This document shows, piece after piece, positions 19,125 to 27,766 of a stretch of DNA of 64,000 bases. The DNA comes from JAEMQF01 sp963775015 (GTDB lineage Bacteria > Pseudomonadota > Gammaproteobacteria > Burkholderiales > Burkholderiaceae_C). The stretch is from positions 124,001-188,000 of the forward strand of contig CAVZHI010000011.1 in the NCBI GenBank assembly GCA_963775015.1, written 5' to 3'. Below the pieces are notes generated by a model. The model saw nothing but the letters and a program-made list of their open reading frames with translations, was not told the DNA's origin and made no database searches. Made by a program: the position numbers and the translations under genes. Within the stretch, counting starts at the first letter, position 1, and the number at the start of each line of letters is the position of its first letter.

Positions 19125-20390
19125 TCAAACCGACGCGGTCGCGGCGACGCTTCGCGCCGGCTCGCCGTGGCGCCGCACGAGAGTCCAGGCGACGCACGCC
19201 GCGCCGGCGCCGAAGACACTCAGGCCGAGCGTCAACGGGAACACGCTGCCGTTCAGGTGCCGCGCAAGCAGCAGGCCGACGCCGAATGCAACCAGCATCA
19301 TGAGAAATCCCGACACCGACGCCGCGGTGCCGGCGTTGCCCGGGAACGGCCCGACGGCCCCGGCCTGCGCGCAAGGCTGGTGGATGCCGTGGCCGAACAT
19401 GAACAGCCACGGCGGCGCGATCACCGCCCACACCGAGACCTGATGCGCGCCGGCGATCGAGAGCAGCGCCGTCAATGCGCCGCCGGCGAGGCTGAATCCG
19501 CCGCCGATCGCGACTGTCGCGCGCAAGCCGTGGCGTGCCAGCAGGCGCCGGCAGAAGAAGGTGCCGGCGACGTAGAACAGCGAGAACGACGCGAGGATGG
19601 CGCCGCAGGCCAGGCGCGACAACCCGAGCACGCCGATGTAAACGAAGGAACTCGATGCGAGCAGCGTGAACAGGCCCGCGTACGTCATGCACAGGAGCAG
19701 CGTGTAGGCGCGAAACGTCGGGTGCGAAACGATGCGCCACCAGTTGCGCAGCAGCGGCACGAGGCGCGTTGCGCGCGGGTTGCGCAGCGGAACCGTCTCG
19801 CGAAAACGCGAAGCAATGAAGGCCAGGCTCGCCGCGCCGAAGAGTGCGGGCATCAGCATCGCGATGTGCCAGTTGAACCAGTGCACGAGCGCGCCGCCCA
19901 GCAACGGCGAGACAAAAGCGATCAGGCCCAGGCCGCCAAGGCCACGCGACAGCATGCGCGCCCCCTGCTGCGGCTCGTACAGGTCACGCACGATCGAGCG
20001 CCCGCAAGTCACTGCCGCGGCCATCGCCGCGCCTTGCAGGGCACGGCAGGCGATGAGCCATTCGACTCCTGGCGCCGCGGCGGCGAGCACGCTGGCCAGG
20101 GTGTAAAGCGAGAGCCCGGCCAGCAGCACCGGGCGGCGCCCGAACCGGTCTGCCAAGGGCCCGCAAATCAATTGCGCGACGCCGAAGCTGATGATCAGCG
20201 CCGACAAGGTCAGCTGCGTCGCCGCGACGCTCGCGTTCAGGTCTTGCTGCAGGTTCGGCAGCGCCGGAAGGTAGAGATCCGTCGTGATCGGCTGGATGCC
20301 CAGCAGCAAGACGAGGCTGACGACGACCACGCCAGGCGGCATGACGCCACGCGGCGCCAGCACGGCGCCAACTCCAGGGTGCGCGGCCAC
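19125..20390 (-). CDS. Bcr/CflA-family MFS drug exporter
   Basis: A 12-helix major facilitator of about 420 residues. The family opening GIQPITTDLYLPALP and the MFS signature GPLADRFGRRPVLLAGL after helix 2 place it with the Bcr/CflA drug:proton antiporters. It likely exports drugs or small amphiphiles; the substrate is unknown. I chose GTG 20390, just past the preceding stop at 20395. ATG 20342 (MPPGVVVVSLVLLLG) is an equally plausible start. Its stop lies 1 bp before the miaA start, so the two are translationally linked. Confidence 0.87.
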   Translation of the reverse strand: MAAHPGVGAVLAPRGVMPPGVVVVSLVLLLGIQPITTDLYLPALPNLQQDLNASVAATQLTLSALIISFGVAQLICGPLADRFGRRPVLLAGLSLYTLASVLAAAAPGVEWLIACRALQGAAMAAAVTCGRSIVRDLYEPQQGARMLSRGLGGLGLIAFVSPLLGGALVHWFNWHIAMLMPALFGAASLAFIASRFRETVPLRNPRATRLVPLLRNWWRIVSHPTFRAYTLLLCMTYAGLFTLLASSSFVYIGVLGLSRLACGAILASFSLFYVAGTFFCRRLLARHGLRATVAIGGGFSLAGGALTALLSIAGAHQVSVWAVIAPPWLFMFGHGIHQPCAQAGAVGPFPGNAGTAASVSGFLMMLVAFGVGLLLARHLNGSVFPLTLGLSVFGAGAACVAWTLVRRHGEPARSVAATASV

Positions 20391-20394
20391 GGAC

Positions 20395-21387
20395 CTAGAG
20401 GAAAGACTCGTCAGCGCCAAGGTAACGCCACTGGCCGGGGGGCAGATCGCCAAGCATCACCTTGCCGATCCGCACCCGCTTCAGGCCGAGGACGCGCAAG
20501 CCGACCGCTTCGCACATGCGCCGGATCTGGCGTTTCTTGCCTTGCTGCAGGACGAAGCGCAACTGGTCGTCATTGACCCACTCGACACGCGCCGGCCGCA
20601 ACGCCTCGTCGTCGAGTGACAGGCCGTGGCGCAGGCGCTCCAGCGTCGTCGCCGGGACGGGACCCGGCTCGATGGGCTCGACGCGCACGAGGTATTCCTT
20701 CTCGACCCGGCCGCCTTCGCCGATGAGTTGTTTCGCGAGGCGCCCGTCTTGCGTCAGGACGAGCAGGCCGACCGAATCGATGTCCAGGCGTCCGGCCGGA
20801 ACCAGATGCCGCACATGCTCGTTCGCAAAGCGCAGCTCGGAGGAATCTTCGCGCCAGCGGTTCTGCGGCGTGACCAGCACCAGCGCAGGTTCGTAACCGT
20901 CTTCGGCCTGGCCGCTCACATAGCCGATCGGTTTGTTCACGAGCACCGTGACGCGGCGCGCCTGCTCGCCCTTGGCGCGCGCGTCGAGCGTGACCGCCTG
21001 CCCCGGCATGACGCGCGAGCCGAGTTCGTTCACGATGCGCCCGTCAACGCGCACCCAGCCCTTGGCGATCCAGTCGTCGGCTTCGCGGCGCGACGCGAGG
21101 CCGAGTTCGCTCATGCGCTTGGACAGGCGCATCGAGCCGGGCGCGTGCTCGGCCGGCTCGGCGGGTTTGGCTTGCCAAGGCGCGGCGCGCTGCGCTGCTG
21201 AGCGCGTGGCTGTCGGGCGCGCCGCAGCAGGGCCTGCGGCTTTTGGGCGTGGCGCCGCTGGGCGCGGCCCAGCGACCGGGCTGCGGCTCGACCCGGAACT
21301 TCCGCCCCGGATCGGCGCGCGTTGTCGTGCGCCGGGCCCCGGCCGTGCGGGGCGCGGTGCGGAAGCTTTCAACTTCAGGGTCGCCAT
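20395..21387 (-). CDS. 23S rRNA pseudouridine synthase, RluB/RluE/RluF family
   Basis: The 330-residue protein has an unusual basic, Ala/Pro-rich N-terminal extension (residues 1-85). An S4 RNA-binding domain follows (MRLSKRMSELGLASRREADDWIAKGWVRVDG). The RsuA-type catalytic domain has its nucleophilic aspartate in GRLDIDSVGLLVLT and ends KRQIRRMCEAVGLRVLGLKRVRIG. It converts a specific uridine of 23S rRNA to pseudouridine. The sequence looks closest to RluF (position 2604), but I cannot separate RluB, RluE and RluF with certainty. The start is ATG 21387 (MATLKLKAS). It sits in the mutL operon, 14 bp after the hydrolase stop. Confidence 0.88.
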   Translation of the reverse strand: MATLKLKASAPRPARPGPGARQRAPIRGGSSGSSRSPVAGPRPAAPRPKAAGPAAARPTATRSAAQRAAPWQAKPAEPAEHAPGSMRLSKRMSELGLASRREADDWIAKGWVRVDGRIVNELGSRVMPGQAVTLDARAKGEQARRVTVLVNKPIGYVSGQAEDGYEPALVLVTPQNRWREDSSELRFANEHVRHLVPAGRLDIDSVGLLVLTQDGRLAKQLIGEGGRVEKEYLVRVEPIEPGPVPATTLERLRHGLSLDDEALRPARVEWVNDDQLRFVLQQGKKRQIRRMCEAVGLRVLGLKRVRIGKVMLGDLPPGQWRYLGADESFL

Positions 21388-21401
21388 CGGGTGATGAGTT
21401 T

Positions 21402-22271
21402 CTAGGTGCCAATGCCGAACAGTTCGCGCAGCGCTTCGCGGTAATGCTGCTGGCCGAGCCCGTTCGTGCTGTAGTGCGTTCCGCCCTCGACGAGGACGAA
21501 GCGCTTCGGCGACGCTGCGCGCTCGTACAGCGCGCGTCCGAGTTCGGGGCGGATCAGCGCGTCGTTCGCGCCGTGCACGACGAGCATCGGGCAACGCACC
21601 CGGCCGACCTTGGCCGCCGAATCGAAGCGCTGCGTGATGAAAGGCGTGATCGGCAACCAGCCCCAGCGCATCGATTGGAACACGTCGGGAATCGACGTGA
21701 ACGTTCCCTCGACGATCAGGCCTTTCGCGTCGTTCACTTCGGTCGCGAGCTGGACCGCGATCGCGCCGCCCAGCGAGTGACCGAAGATGTAGCGGTCGCG
21801 CTTCGGGTGCTCGCTCGCGAGCCAGGCCCAGGCGGCGCGTGCGTCTTCGTAGACGAGTTCTTCCGACGGCAACTCGTCGCTGCTCTTGCCGAAGCCGCGG
21901 TAGTCCACCGCGAGCACGCTAAAACCAAGCTGCTGCATCTGACGGATGCGAAACGCACTCCCCGCGATGTTGCGCCGCGCACCGTGCAGGTAGAGCAACA
22001 CCGGTGCGCTCGGGTCGTCAGCCGCCATCCACAAGGCGTGCAGCCTGATGCGGGTGCCGCTGCGCACCGAATGATGTTCGATCCAGACCTCGTCCATTCC
22101 CTGCGTCTGCGCCTCGGACCAGGGCATCGCCGTCGAGGGCATAAAGATCCACTTGCGCTGCTGCACCTCGAGGCTTTGGCAGCCGGCGAGCATGGCTGCG
22201 ACAAGCAGCCCCGCCGCCAGCCAGGGCCAGACGCGGCGCCGCGGTGCACGGTGCAGAACAAATCGATTCAT
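21402..22271 (-). CDS. Alpha/beta-hydrolase lipoprotein
   Basis: The 289-residue protein has a lipoprotein signal (lipobox LAGC near residue 31) and then a serine-hydrolase core: an oxyanion region with YLHGARRN, the nucleophile elbow GHSLGG, an aspartate in HGANDALI and the catalytic histidine in GGTHYSTNG. It resembles BEM46/YqiA-like membrane-anchored hydrolases; the substrate is unknown. The ATG at 22271 overlaps the mutL stop (ATGA), so the gene is translationally coupled to mutL. A longer in-frame extension upstream is only mutL read in another frame. Confidence 0.87.
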   Translation of the reverse strand: MNRFVLHRAPRRRVWPWLAAGLLVAAMLAGCQSLEVQQRKWIFMPSTAMPWSEAQTQGMDEVWIEHHSVRSGTRIRLHALWMAADDPSAPVLLYLHGARRNIAGSAFRIRQMQQLGFSVLAVDYRGFGKSSDELPSEELVYEDARAAWAWLASEHPKRDRYIFGHSLGGAIAVQLATEVNDAKGLIVEGTFTSIPDVFQSMRWGWLPITPFITQRFDSAAKVGRVRCPMLVVHGANDALIRPELGRALYERAASPKRFVLVEGGTHYSTNGLGQQHYREALRELFGIGT

Positions 22272-24103
22272 TGGCCGCGCCAGAACATTCGGTCCAGCTC
22301 CTTGATGCTGACCTGGCGCCAGGTGGGCCGGCCATGGTTGCATTGGTCGGCGCGCTCGGTGCGTTCCATGTCGCGCAGCAACGCGTTCATTTCTTCCAGC
22401 GTCAGCTTGCGATTCGCACGCACCGCGCCGTGGCACGCCATCGTCGAGAGAATCCGGTCGCGCGCGCGCTGCACGACATGGCTCGCGTCGAACTGGGCGA
22501 GCTCGGCGAGCACGCTGCGCGCAAGTTCGACGACGTTGCCGCCGGCCAGCGCCGCGGGCTGCGAGCGCACGGCGAGCGTGCCGGCGCTCAAGCGCGCGAT
22601 GTCCAGGCCGAGCTGGAGCAATTCGGTAGCCAGACTTTCGGCGGTAGCCATCTCCTGCGCCGTGGCGGCAAACGTGGCCGGGATCAGCAAGGGCTGGGCC
22701 GCGATCGGCGTCGAAGCGCTGTTCGCCTTCAGGCGCTCGTAGACGATGCGCTCGTGCGCCGCGTGCATGTCGACGATCACCAGGCCTTGCGAGTTCTCTG
22801 CGAGCACGTAGATGCCGGCGATCTGCGCCACGGCGCGACCGAGCGGCCAGGATTGATCGTCGACGTGCTGCGCAACAGGCTCGGCGCGAGACACAGACCA
22901 CGGCGCGGGCGGCTCTTGCACGTGCAGCGCGCGCAGCTCTTGCAGTGCCAGGGTCGCCTGGGTCGGCGAGCTCGCCCAGGCTCCGGAGTTTGCGCCGTTC
23001 GGCCGTTGACTTGGCGGGGTCGGGGCAGGCGCCGGATCGAACCGGGCTGCGGCACCGTCCGCGTCGGGCATTGCCGGCTGAATCGGCGCCGCGCCGGCGC
23101 GCGAAGCCGCTAGCGCGCCGCTCACGGCACTGCGCACCGCATGGTGCACCTCGCGCGAGTCGCGAAACCGTACTTCGACCTTCGTCGGGTGCACGTTCAC
23201 GTCGACACGATCGGGCGCGATGCCGATGAAGAGCAGGTACGCGGGTTGGCGCGCGCCGTGCAGCACGTCTTCGTAAGCCGACCGCACCGCGTGCGCGATG
23301 AGACGGTCCCGCACATGGCGGCCATTGACGAAGAGGTACTGCTGGTCGGCACGCGCGCGCGCCGCCTCGGGCAAGCCGGCATAACCGCCGACGCTGAGCG
23401 TGCCGGCGCCGAGCGCGAGCGGCACGCTGTGTGCCATGAAATCGGCGCCGAGCACGTCGAGGACGCGCTGCGCTGCCGTGCCGCGGCGCCATTGCAGGAC
23501 CGCCTTGGCGTCGTGCCAGGCGGCGAACTCGACGTCGGGCCGCGCCAGCGCATGGCGCCGCACCGCTTCCAGGCAATGCGCGAGTTCGGTCGCATCGGTC
23601 TTGAGGAACTTGCGCCGTGCCGGCGTGCTGAAGAACAACTCGCGCACTTCGACCGTCGTTCCCGTCGCGCGCGCTGCGGCTTGCAGTTCGCCGCTGCGCG
23701 CGTCGAGGCGATGCCCATGCGGCGCGGCTGCGGTGCGGCTCGTCAGCTGAACCTCGGCCACCGAGCAGATGGCGGCGAGCGCTTCGCCGCGAAAGCCCAT
23801 CGTCAATACCGATTCGAGGTCGCCGAGCGTCGCGATCTTGCTCGTCGCGTGGCGCCGCAGCGCGAGCGCGAGTTCGCCTCGCTCGATGCCTTCGCCGTTG
23901 TCTTCGACGATCGTCGCGCGAACGCCGCCGCCGCTCAGCTTGACGCCGATTTGCGTCGCGCCCGCGTCGAGCGCGTTATCGATCAGTTCGCGCACCACCG
24001 ACGCTGGGCGCTCCACGACCTCGCCCGCAGCGATCTGGCTCACCAGTTCGTCGTCGAGTTCGCGGATCGGGCGGCGCGGGTGCGGCTCGGGGTCGCGGTT
24101 CAT
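22268..24103 (-). CDS. mutL: DNA mismatch repair protein MutL
   Basis: The 611-residue GHKL ATPase shows IAAGEVVERPASVVRELIDNALDAGA, DNGEGIE and the TMGFRGEALAAI motif of the N-terminal domain. After a Pro/Ala linker the C-terminal dimerisation domain carries DMHAAHERIVYE at residues 445-456. This matches the metal-dependent endonuclease motif D(M/Q)HA-x2-E-x4-E, as in Pseudomonas MutL, so this MutL probably nicks DNA itself and does not need MutH. It is the first gene of the mutL-hydrolase-rluF-MFS-miaA operon. A -10-like TACAAT ends 6 nt before the ATG, so the message may be leaderless. Confidence 0.95.
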   Translation of the reverse strand: MNRDPEPHPRRPIRELDDELVSQIAAGEVVERPASVVRELIDNALDAGATQIGVKLSGGGVRATIVEDNGEGIERGELALALRRHATSKIATLGDLESVLTMGFRGEALAAICSVAEVQLTSRTAAAPHGHRLDARSGELQAAARATGTTVEVRELFFSTPARRKFLKTDATELAHCLEAVRRHALARPDVEFAAWHDAKAVLQWRRGTAAQRVLDVLGADFMAHSVPLALGAGTLSVGGYAGLPEAARARADQQYLFVNGRHVRDRLIAHAVRSAYEDVLHGARQPAYLLFIGIAPDRVDVNVHPTKVEVRFRDSREVHHAVRSAVSGALAASRAGAAPIQPAMPDADGAAARFDPAPAPTPPSQRPNGANSGAWASSPTQATLALQELRALHVQEPPAPWSVSRAEPVAQHVDDQSWPLGRAVAQIAGIYVLAENSQGLVIVDMHAAHERIVYERLKANSASTPIAAQPLLIPATFAATAQEMATAESLATELLQLGLDIARLSAGTLAVRSQPAALAGGNVVELARSVLAELAQFDASHVVQRARDRILSTMACHGAVRANRKLTLEEMNALLRDMERTERADQCNHGRPTWRQVSIKELDRMFWRGQ

Positions 24104-24109
24104 CGCCTC

Positions 24110-24154
24110 ATTGTAGGAAGCGCGCGGTCCCGCCGCGCCAGCCGCATGGATAAT
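24110..24154. promoter_or_regulatory. Divergent -10 elements between mutL and the dedA-family gene
   Basis: On the minus strand TACAAT (24110-24115) ends 6 nt before the mutL ATG. On the plus strand GATAAT (24149-24154) ends 8 nt before the dedA-family ATG. Neither has a clear -35. The spacings would place both transcription starts at or within a few bases of the start codon. Confidence 0.4.
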
Positions 24155-24162
24155 CGATCCGA

Positions 24163-24816
24163 ATGGATTTCCTTGCCCTGCTGCTCGACTTCGTCCTGCA
24201 CGTCGACCAGCACCTTTCCACCTTCGTGCAGACCTATGGGCAGTGGGTCTACGCGCTGCTGTTCCTCATCATCTTCGTCGAGACCGGCGTCGTCGTGATG
24301 CCGTTTCTGCCGGGTGATTCGCTGTTGTTCGTCGTCGGCGCGATGTGCGGCGCCGGGCTCATGGATCTGCCGCTGTCGATGGGCCTGCTCACGGCTGCGG
24401 CGATCCTGGGCGATCAGGTCAACTACTCGCTTGGGCGCTACTTCGGCCCCAAGGTGTTCCAGTGGGAGCAGTCGCGTTGGTTCAACCGGAAGGCATTCGA
24501 CCAGGCGCACGCGTTCTACGAGCAGTATGGTGGTATCACGATCGTGCTGGCGCGGTTCCTGCCCTTTTTGCGCACCTTCGCGCCTTTCGTCGCTGGCGTG
24601 GCGCAGATGACGCGCCGCAAGTTCACGCTGTACAACGTCAGCGGCGGCGCCTTGTGGGTCGTCAGCTTGACGCTCGCCGGCTATCTGTTCGGCAACATCC
24701 CCTGGGTCAAGAGCAACCTCGAGAAGATCATCTGGGCGGCGATCATCGTTCCCGGTTTGATCGTCCTGTTCGGCGCCTGGCGCGCGAGGGCGAAGGCGAG
24801 CCGGTCCAGCGGGTAG
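24163..24816 (+). CDS. DedA-family membrane protein
   Basis: The 217-residue inner-membrane protein has about five to six hydrophobic segments and the DedA signatures FVETGVVVMPFLPGDSLLF, GRYFG and ARFLPFLRTFAPFVAGVAQM. It ends GYLFGNIPWVKSNLEKIIW. DedA/DTT proteins are proton-linked membrane proteins that flip undecaprenyl phosphate or phospholipid. Which lipid this member moves is not known. It is divergent from mutL, and no Shine-Dalgarno sequence is visible. Confidence 0.92.
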   Translation: MDFLALLLDFVLHVDQHLSTFVQTYGQWVYALLFLIIFVETGVVVMPFLPGDSLLFVVGAMCGAGLMDLPLSMGLLTAAAILGDQVNYSLGRYFGPKVFQWEQSRWFNRKAFDQAHAFYEQYGGITIVLARFLPFLRTFAPFVAGVAQMTRRKFTLYNVSGGALWVVSLTLAGYLFGNIPWVKSNLEKIIWAAIIVPGLIVLFGAWRARAKASRSSG

Positions 24817-24829
24817 GGGGCTTGATCCG

Positions 24830-24858
24830 TTGGCTTGACGTTCGATACTGTGTATATT
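24830..24858 (+). promoter_or_regulatory. Promoter of the radical SAM gene
   Basis: TTGGCT (24830-24835), a 17-bp spacer and TATATT (24853-24858) form a fair sigma-70 promoter. The predicted start falls at or next to the ATG at 24865. The -10 lies inside the LexA box. Confidence 0.55.
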
Positions 24859-24865
24859 CACAGTA
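24846..24865 (+). promoter_or_regulatory. LexA (SOS) box over the radical SAM gene promoter
   Basis: TACTGTGTATATTCACAGTA is a near-perfect palindrome matching the gammaproteobacterial LexA consensus (CTGT-N8-ACAG, flanked by TA). It covers the -10 element and its last base is the A of the start codon. Bound LexA would block transcription, giving induction after DNA damage. Confidence 0.8.
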
Positions 24866-25998
24866 TGCAGAAGCCAGTGCGCCCGATCATTCCGATCCTC
24901 GCCGCCGGCCTGGACCCCGGCGCGGTCAAGGGGCGCGGCACGGCCTGGGAGGCGCCGCACCGCTTCAGCCGCCATTCGAGCGAGGACTTTGACGACGGCT
25001 GGGGAACGCTCGCGCAGGAGGCCATCGAAGCGCCGATGGCACCACGCACCCAGGTCATCGAAGAGCACGCGAAATCAATCCTGACGAGCAACGACTCGCC
25101 CGACATCGCGTTTGACCTGTCGATCAACCCCTACCGCGGCTGTGAGCACGGCTGCGTCTACTGCTTTGCGCGGCCGACGCACAGCTATCTGAATCTGTCG
25201 CCGGGCCTGGACTTCGAGACCCGAATCATCGCCAAGGTGAACGCCGCACAGAAGCTGCGCGAGGCGTTCGCGAGTCGCGCCTACGAACCCGCGATGCTGA
25301 ATCTCGGCTCCGCCACCGACGCGTACCAACCGGTGGAGCGCAAGCTGCGCATCACGCGCGGCATCGTCGAAGTGCTTGCGCAGTGCAGCCACGGATTTTC
25401 GCTCGTCACCAAGTCGGCGGGGGTCGAGCGCGATCTGGACCTGATCGCGCCGATGGCGGCGCGCGGCCTGGTCGCGGCCTATGTGTCGATCACGACGCTC
25501 GACCCGGAGCTGGCGCGCATCATGGAGCCGCGCGCCGCGTCACCGCAGCGACGCTTGCAAACCATCGAGACGCTGGCCAGTGCGGGCGTGCCGGTGGGCG
25601 TGAGCGTATCGCCGGTGATTCCCTTCATCAACGAGCCCGAGCTCGAGCGCATTCTCGAAGCCGCGGCCAAGGCCGGCGCGAGCCGCGCGTTCAGCGTCGT
25701 GCTGCGCCTGCCGTGGGAAGTGAACCCGATCTTCCAGCACTGGCTGAACTGCCATTTCCCGGAACGCGCCGCGCGCGTCATGGCACGTGTGCGCGAGATG
25801 CGCGGCGGCCGCGACTACGATCCGCGCTTTGGCTCGCGAATGGTCGGGCAGGGGGTCTGGGCGCAACTGCTGCGGCAGCGCTTCGACAAGTGCGCAGCAC
25901 GCCTGGGGCTGGCGCGCGAACGCGTGGCGCTCGATTTGTCGCAGTTTCGAAAGCCTCAAATCAAAGCCGACGGCGCACAGCGCGACCTGTTCGGCTGA
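24865..25998 (+). CDS. PA0069/SplB-like radical SAM protein, probably SOS-induced
   Basis: The 377-residue protein has a radical SAM cluster CEHGCVYC (Cys93, Cys97, Cys100) that would hold a 4Fe-4S centre. The fold is related to spore photoproduct lyase, and the protein belongs to the PA0069 family of unknown reaction. The homolog PA0069 is a recalled member of the P. aeruginosa LexA regulon, which agrees with the LexA box here and suggests a DNA-damage role. I chose ATG 24865 because translation from the upstream TTG (24835) would run through the operator. No Shine-Dalgarno sequence fits, so the mRNA may be leaderless. It converges with the eptA-like gene (6-bp gap). Confidence 0.88.
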   Translation: MQKPVRPIIPILAAGLDPGAVKGRGTAWEAPHRFSRHSSEDFDDGWGTLAQEAIEAPMAPRTQVIEEHAKSILTSNDSPDIAFDLSINPYRGCEHGCVYCFARPTHSYLNLSPGLDFETRIIAKVNAAQKLREAFASRAYEPAMLNLGSATDAYQPVERKLRITRGIVEVLAQCSHGFSLVTKSAGVERDLDLIAPMAARGLVAAYVSITTLDPELARIMEPRAASPQRRLQTIETLASAGVPVGVSVSPVIPFINEPELERILEAAAKAGASRAFSVVLRLPWEVNPIFQHWLNCHFPERAARVMARVREMRGGRDYDPRFGSRMVGQGVWAQLLRQRFDKCAARLGLARERVALDLSQFRKPQIKADGAQRDLFG

Positions 25999-26004
25999 AA
26001 TCGG

Positions 26005-27681
26005 CTACCGAGATCGACAGGGCGCGAGAATGTCGAGCGCGGGCCGATATTCGCTGGCCTGAATCTGCAAGGCGCCGAGCACGCTGTGGAACAAGTGGTC
26101 GTGCGACAGCGGCTCGGCGCGCCGCGCGCGCAGACACTCCCAGTTCAGCGCCAAAGAGGACTGCGCACCCGGCGACATCCAGCTCAGCCACGGCACATGC
26201 GTCTGCTCGCGCGGCGCGAACGCGTAAGGCAGGCCGTGCAGGTACAGATTGTTTTCGCCGAGCGACTCGCCGTGGTCGGAGACGTAGAACATGGCGCTGG
26301 CGTAGCTCGCCGACTGCTGCTTCAACCAGTCGATCAGCGCCGCGAGCACATGGTCGGTGTAGGCGATCGAATTGTCGTAGGCGTTGCGCAGCGAGTCCTG
26401 GGTGCACTGCTGGAGAACCGAGGTGGTGCACTCAGGCAGGAAGGGCTTGGCCGCGGCGGGTGAGCGTTTGAAGTAGGCCGGGCCGTGGCTGCCCATCTGG
26501 TGCAGCACGAGCAACACGCCGCGCGCGCGCTGCTCTGCAGGCAAGGCTTGCAGGCGCGCGGCCAGGCCGTGCAGCAGCGCTGCGTCAAGACACTCGGCGC
26601 CGTCGCACAGCGCGGCCGGAAGCGGCGGCGCGCCGGGCGCGGCTTCGTGCGCGAAGGCGTTCCGCACGCGGGCGCACAGGCCCTTGCAACCGGCCTGGTT
26701 GTCCAGCCAGAGAACCGCCAGTCCGGCGCGCTGCACCACGTCGAGCAGGTTTTCGCTGTCGCGCTCGCGCGACTCGAAGCGCTCGCGTCCAAGGTGCGAG
26801 AACATGCACGGCAGCGACGCTGCGGTGCTCGTGCCGCACGACGTGACGTCGGCAAAGCTCAAGACGTCGTGACGCGCCAATTCGGGATTCGTCGCGCGCG
26901 GATAGCCGTTCAGTGCGAAACGATCGGCGCGCGCGGTTTCGCCGATCACGAGCACGAACAGAGGCGGCAGACCGCTGCGTGGCAAAGCGCGTGCGTCCAC
27001 GCCGATCGGCACCGGCGGCCCCGGCGGCCGGGCGTTCGCCTGGAAACCGAGCACGCCCAGGGCGTAGAAGGAATTGAGCGGATTGATCAGAAAGCGGAGC
27101 TGCTTGTGGTTGCGCATCGTTGCCGACAGGTCGGCAAACAGCGCCAACACGAGCAGGGCGATGGCGAGCAGCGACAGCGCCAAGGTCAGCGCATTGCGCC
27201 AGAGTTGCGCGGTGAAGCTGAGGCGCCGCAAGGGCAGTCGCCACAGCACGAGCGAGGGCAGGCCGGCCAAGACCAGCACGCTGGCGAGCAGCCCCGGGTT
27301 CAACAGGTCGCGCACCTCATGCAAGTCGGTTTGCAGCGCATTCGTCAGCATGGTCGAATCGATGACGACGCCGTAACTCCCCATGAAATGCGCGCCGAGC
27401 GCGGCCGACACGAGGCATAGCGTGATCGCCGTCTTGACGCTGCGTGCATGCGCCAGCGGCGCGAGCAGCGCGAGCAGCAGCAGCGTCAGCATGAGCGCGA
27501 ATCCGAAGATGAAAAGCAGGCCGCGCGGCGTCGCCATTTCGGGCAGACGCGACAGCGCCTGCCAGAGCGGCCAGTTCGCGAGCGTCGCGATCCAAAGGCT
27601 CGCCGCTGCGGCGGGAAGCAGCGGGTTGAAACCGGGCGGCGGTCGCTGGCTCAGGGTGGGCAAGGGTGTCGGCTCTCGCAT
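26005..27681 (-). CDS. Phosphoethanolamine-lipid A transferase (EptA/PmrC-like)
   Basis: The 558-residue inner-membrane enzyme has five N-terminal helices (residues about 20-200). A periplasmic sulfatase-fold domain starts at about 240 with VIGETARADRFALNGYPR. The nucleophilic threonine lies in SCGTSTAASLPCMF, and metal ligands occur in YVSDHGESLGENNLYLHG. Several cysteine pairs are present, as in EptA. It transfers phosphoethanolamine to lipid A phosphates, and the family can lower sensitivity to cationic peptides. No PmrAB-type regulator is adjacent. It lies 85 bp downstream of dnaJ on the same strand. Confidence 0.9.
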   Translation of the reverse strand: MREPTPLPTLSQRPPPGFNPLLPAAAASLWIATLANWPLWQALSRLPEMATPRGLLFIFGFALMLTLLLLALLAPLAHARSVKTAITLCLVSAALGAHFMGSYGVVIDSTMLTNALQTDLHEVRDLLNPGLLASVLVLAGLPSLVLWRLPLRRLSFTAQLWRNALTLALSLLAIALLVLALFADLSATMRNHKQLRFLINPLNSFYALGVLGFQANARPPGPPVPIGVDARALPRSGLPPLFVLVIGETARADRFALNGYPRATNPELARHDVLSFADVTSCGTSTAASLPCMFSHLGRERFESRERDSENLLDVVQRAGLAVLWLDNQAGCKGLCARVRNAFAHEAAPGAPPLPAALCDGAECLDAALLHGLAARLQALPAEQRARGVLLVLHQMGSHGPAYFKRSPAAAKPFLPECTTSVLQQCTQDSLRNAYDNSIAYTDHVLAALIDWLKQQSASYASAMFYVSDHGESLGENNLYLHGLPYAFAPREQTHVPWLSWMSPGAQSSLALNWECLRARRAEPLSHDHLFHSVLGALQIQASEYRPALDILAPCRSR

Positions 27682-27766
27682 GGAGCAGATTCTCGGCGCA
27701 GTGCGCGGCGCTACTCAGGCCAACGCGGCAGCGCTGCCGACTTCGGACGTGTCGAGCGCGCGTGAC

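Noticed and set aside
17942..19303. 453-residue plus-strand frame opposite miaA
   Set aside because: Mirror frame; miaA is unmistakable on the other strand.
21402..23576. 724-residue extension of the alpha/beta-hydrolase frame
   Set aside because: Everything upstream of ATG 22271 is mutL read in another frame. The lipoprotein signal begins at 22271.
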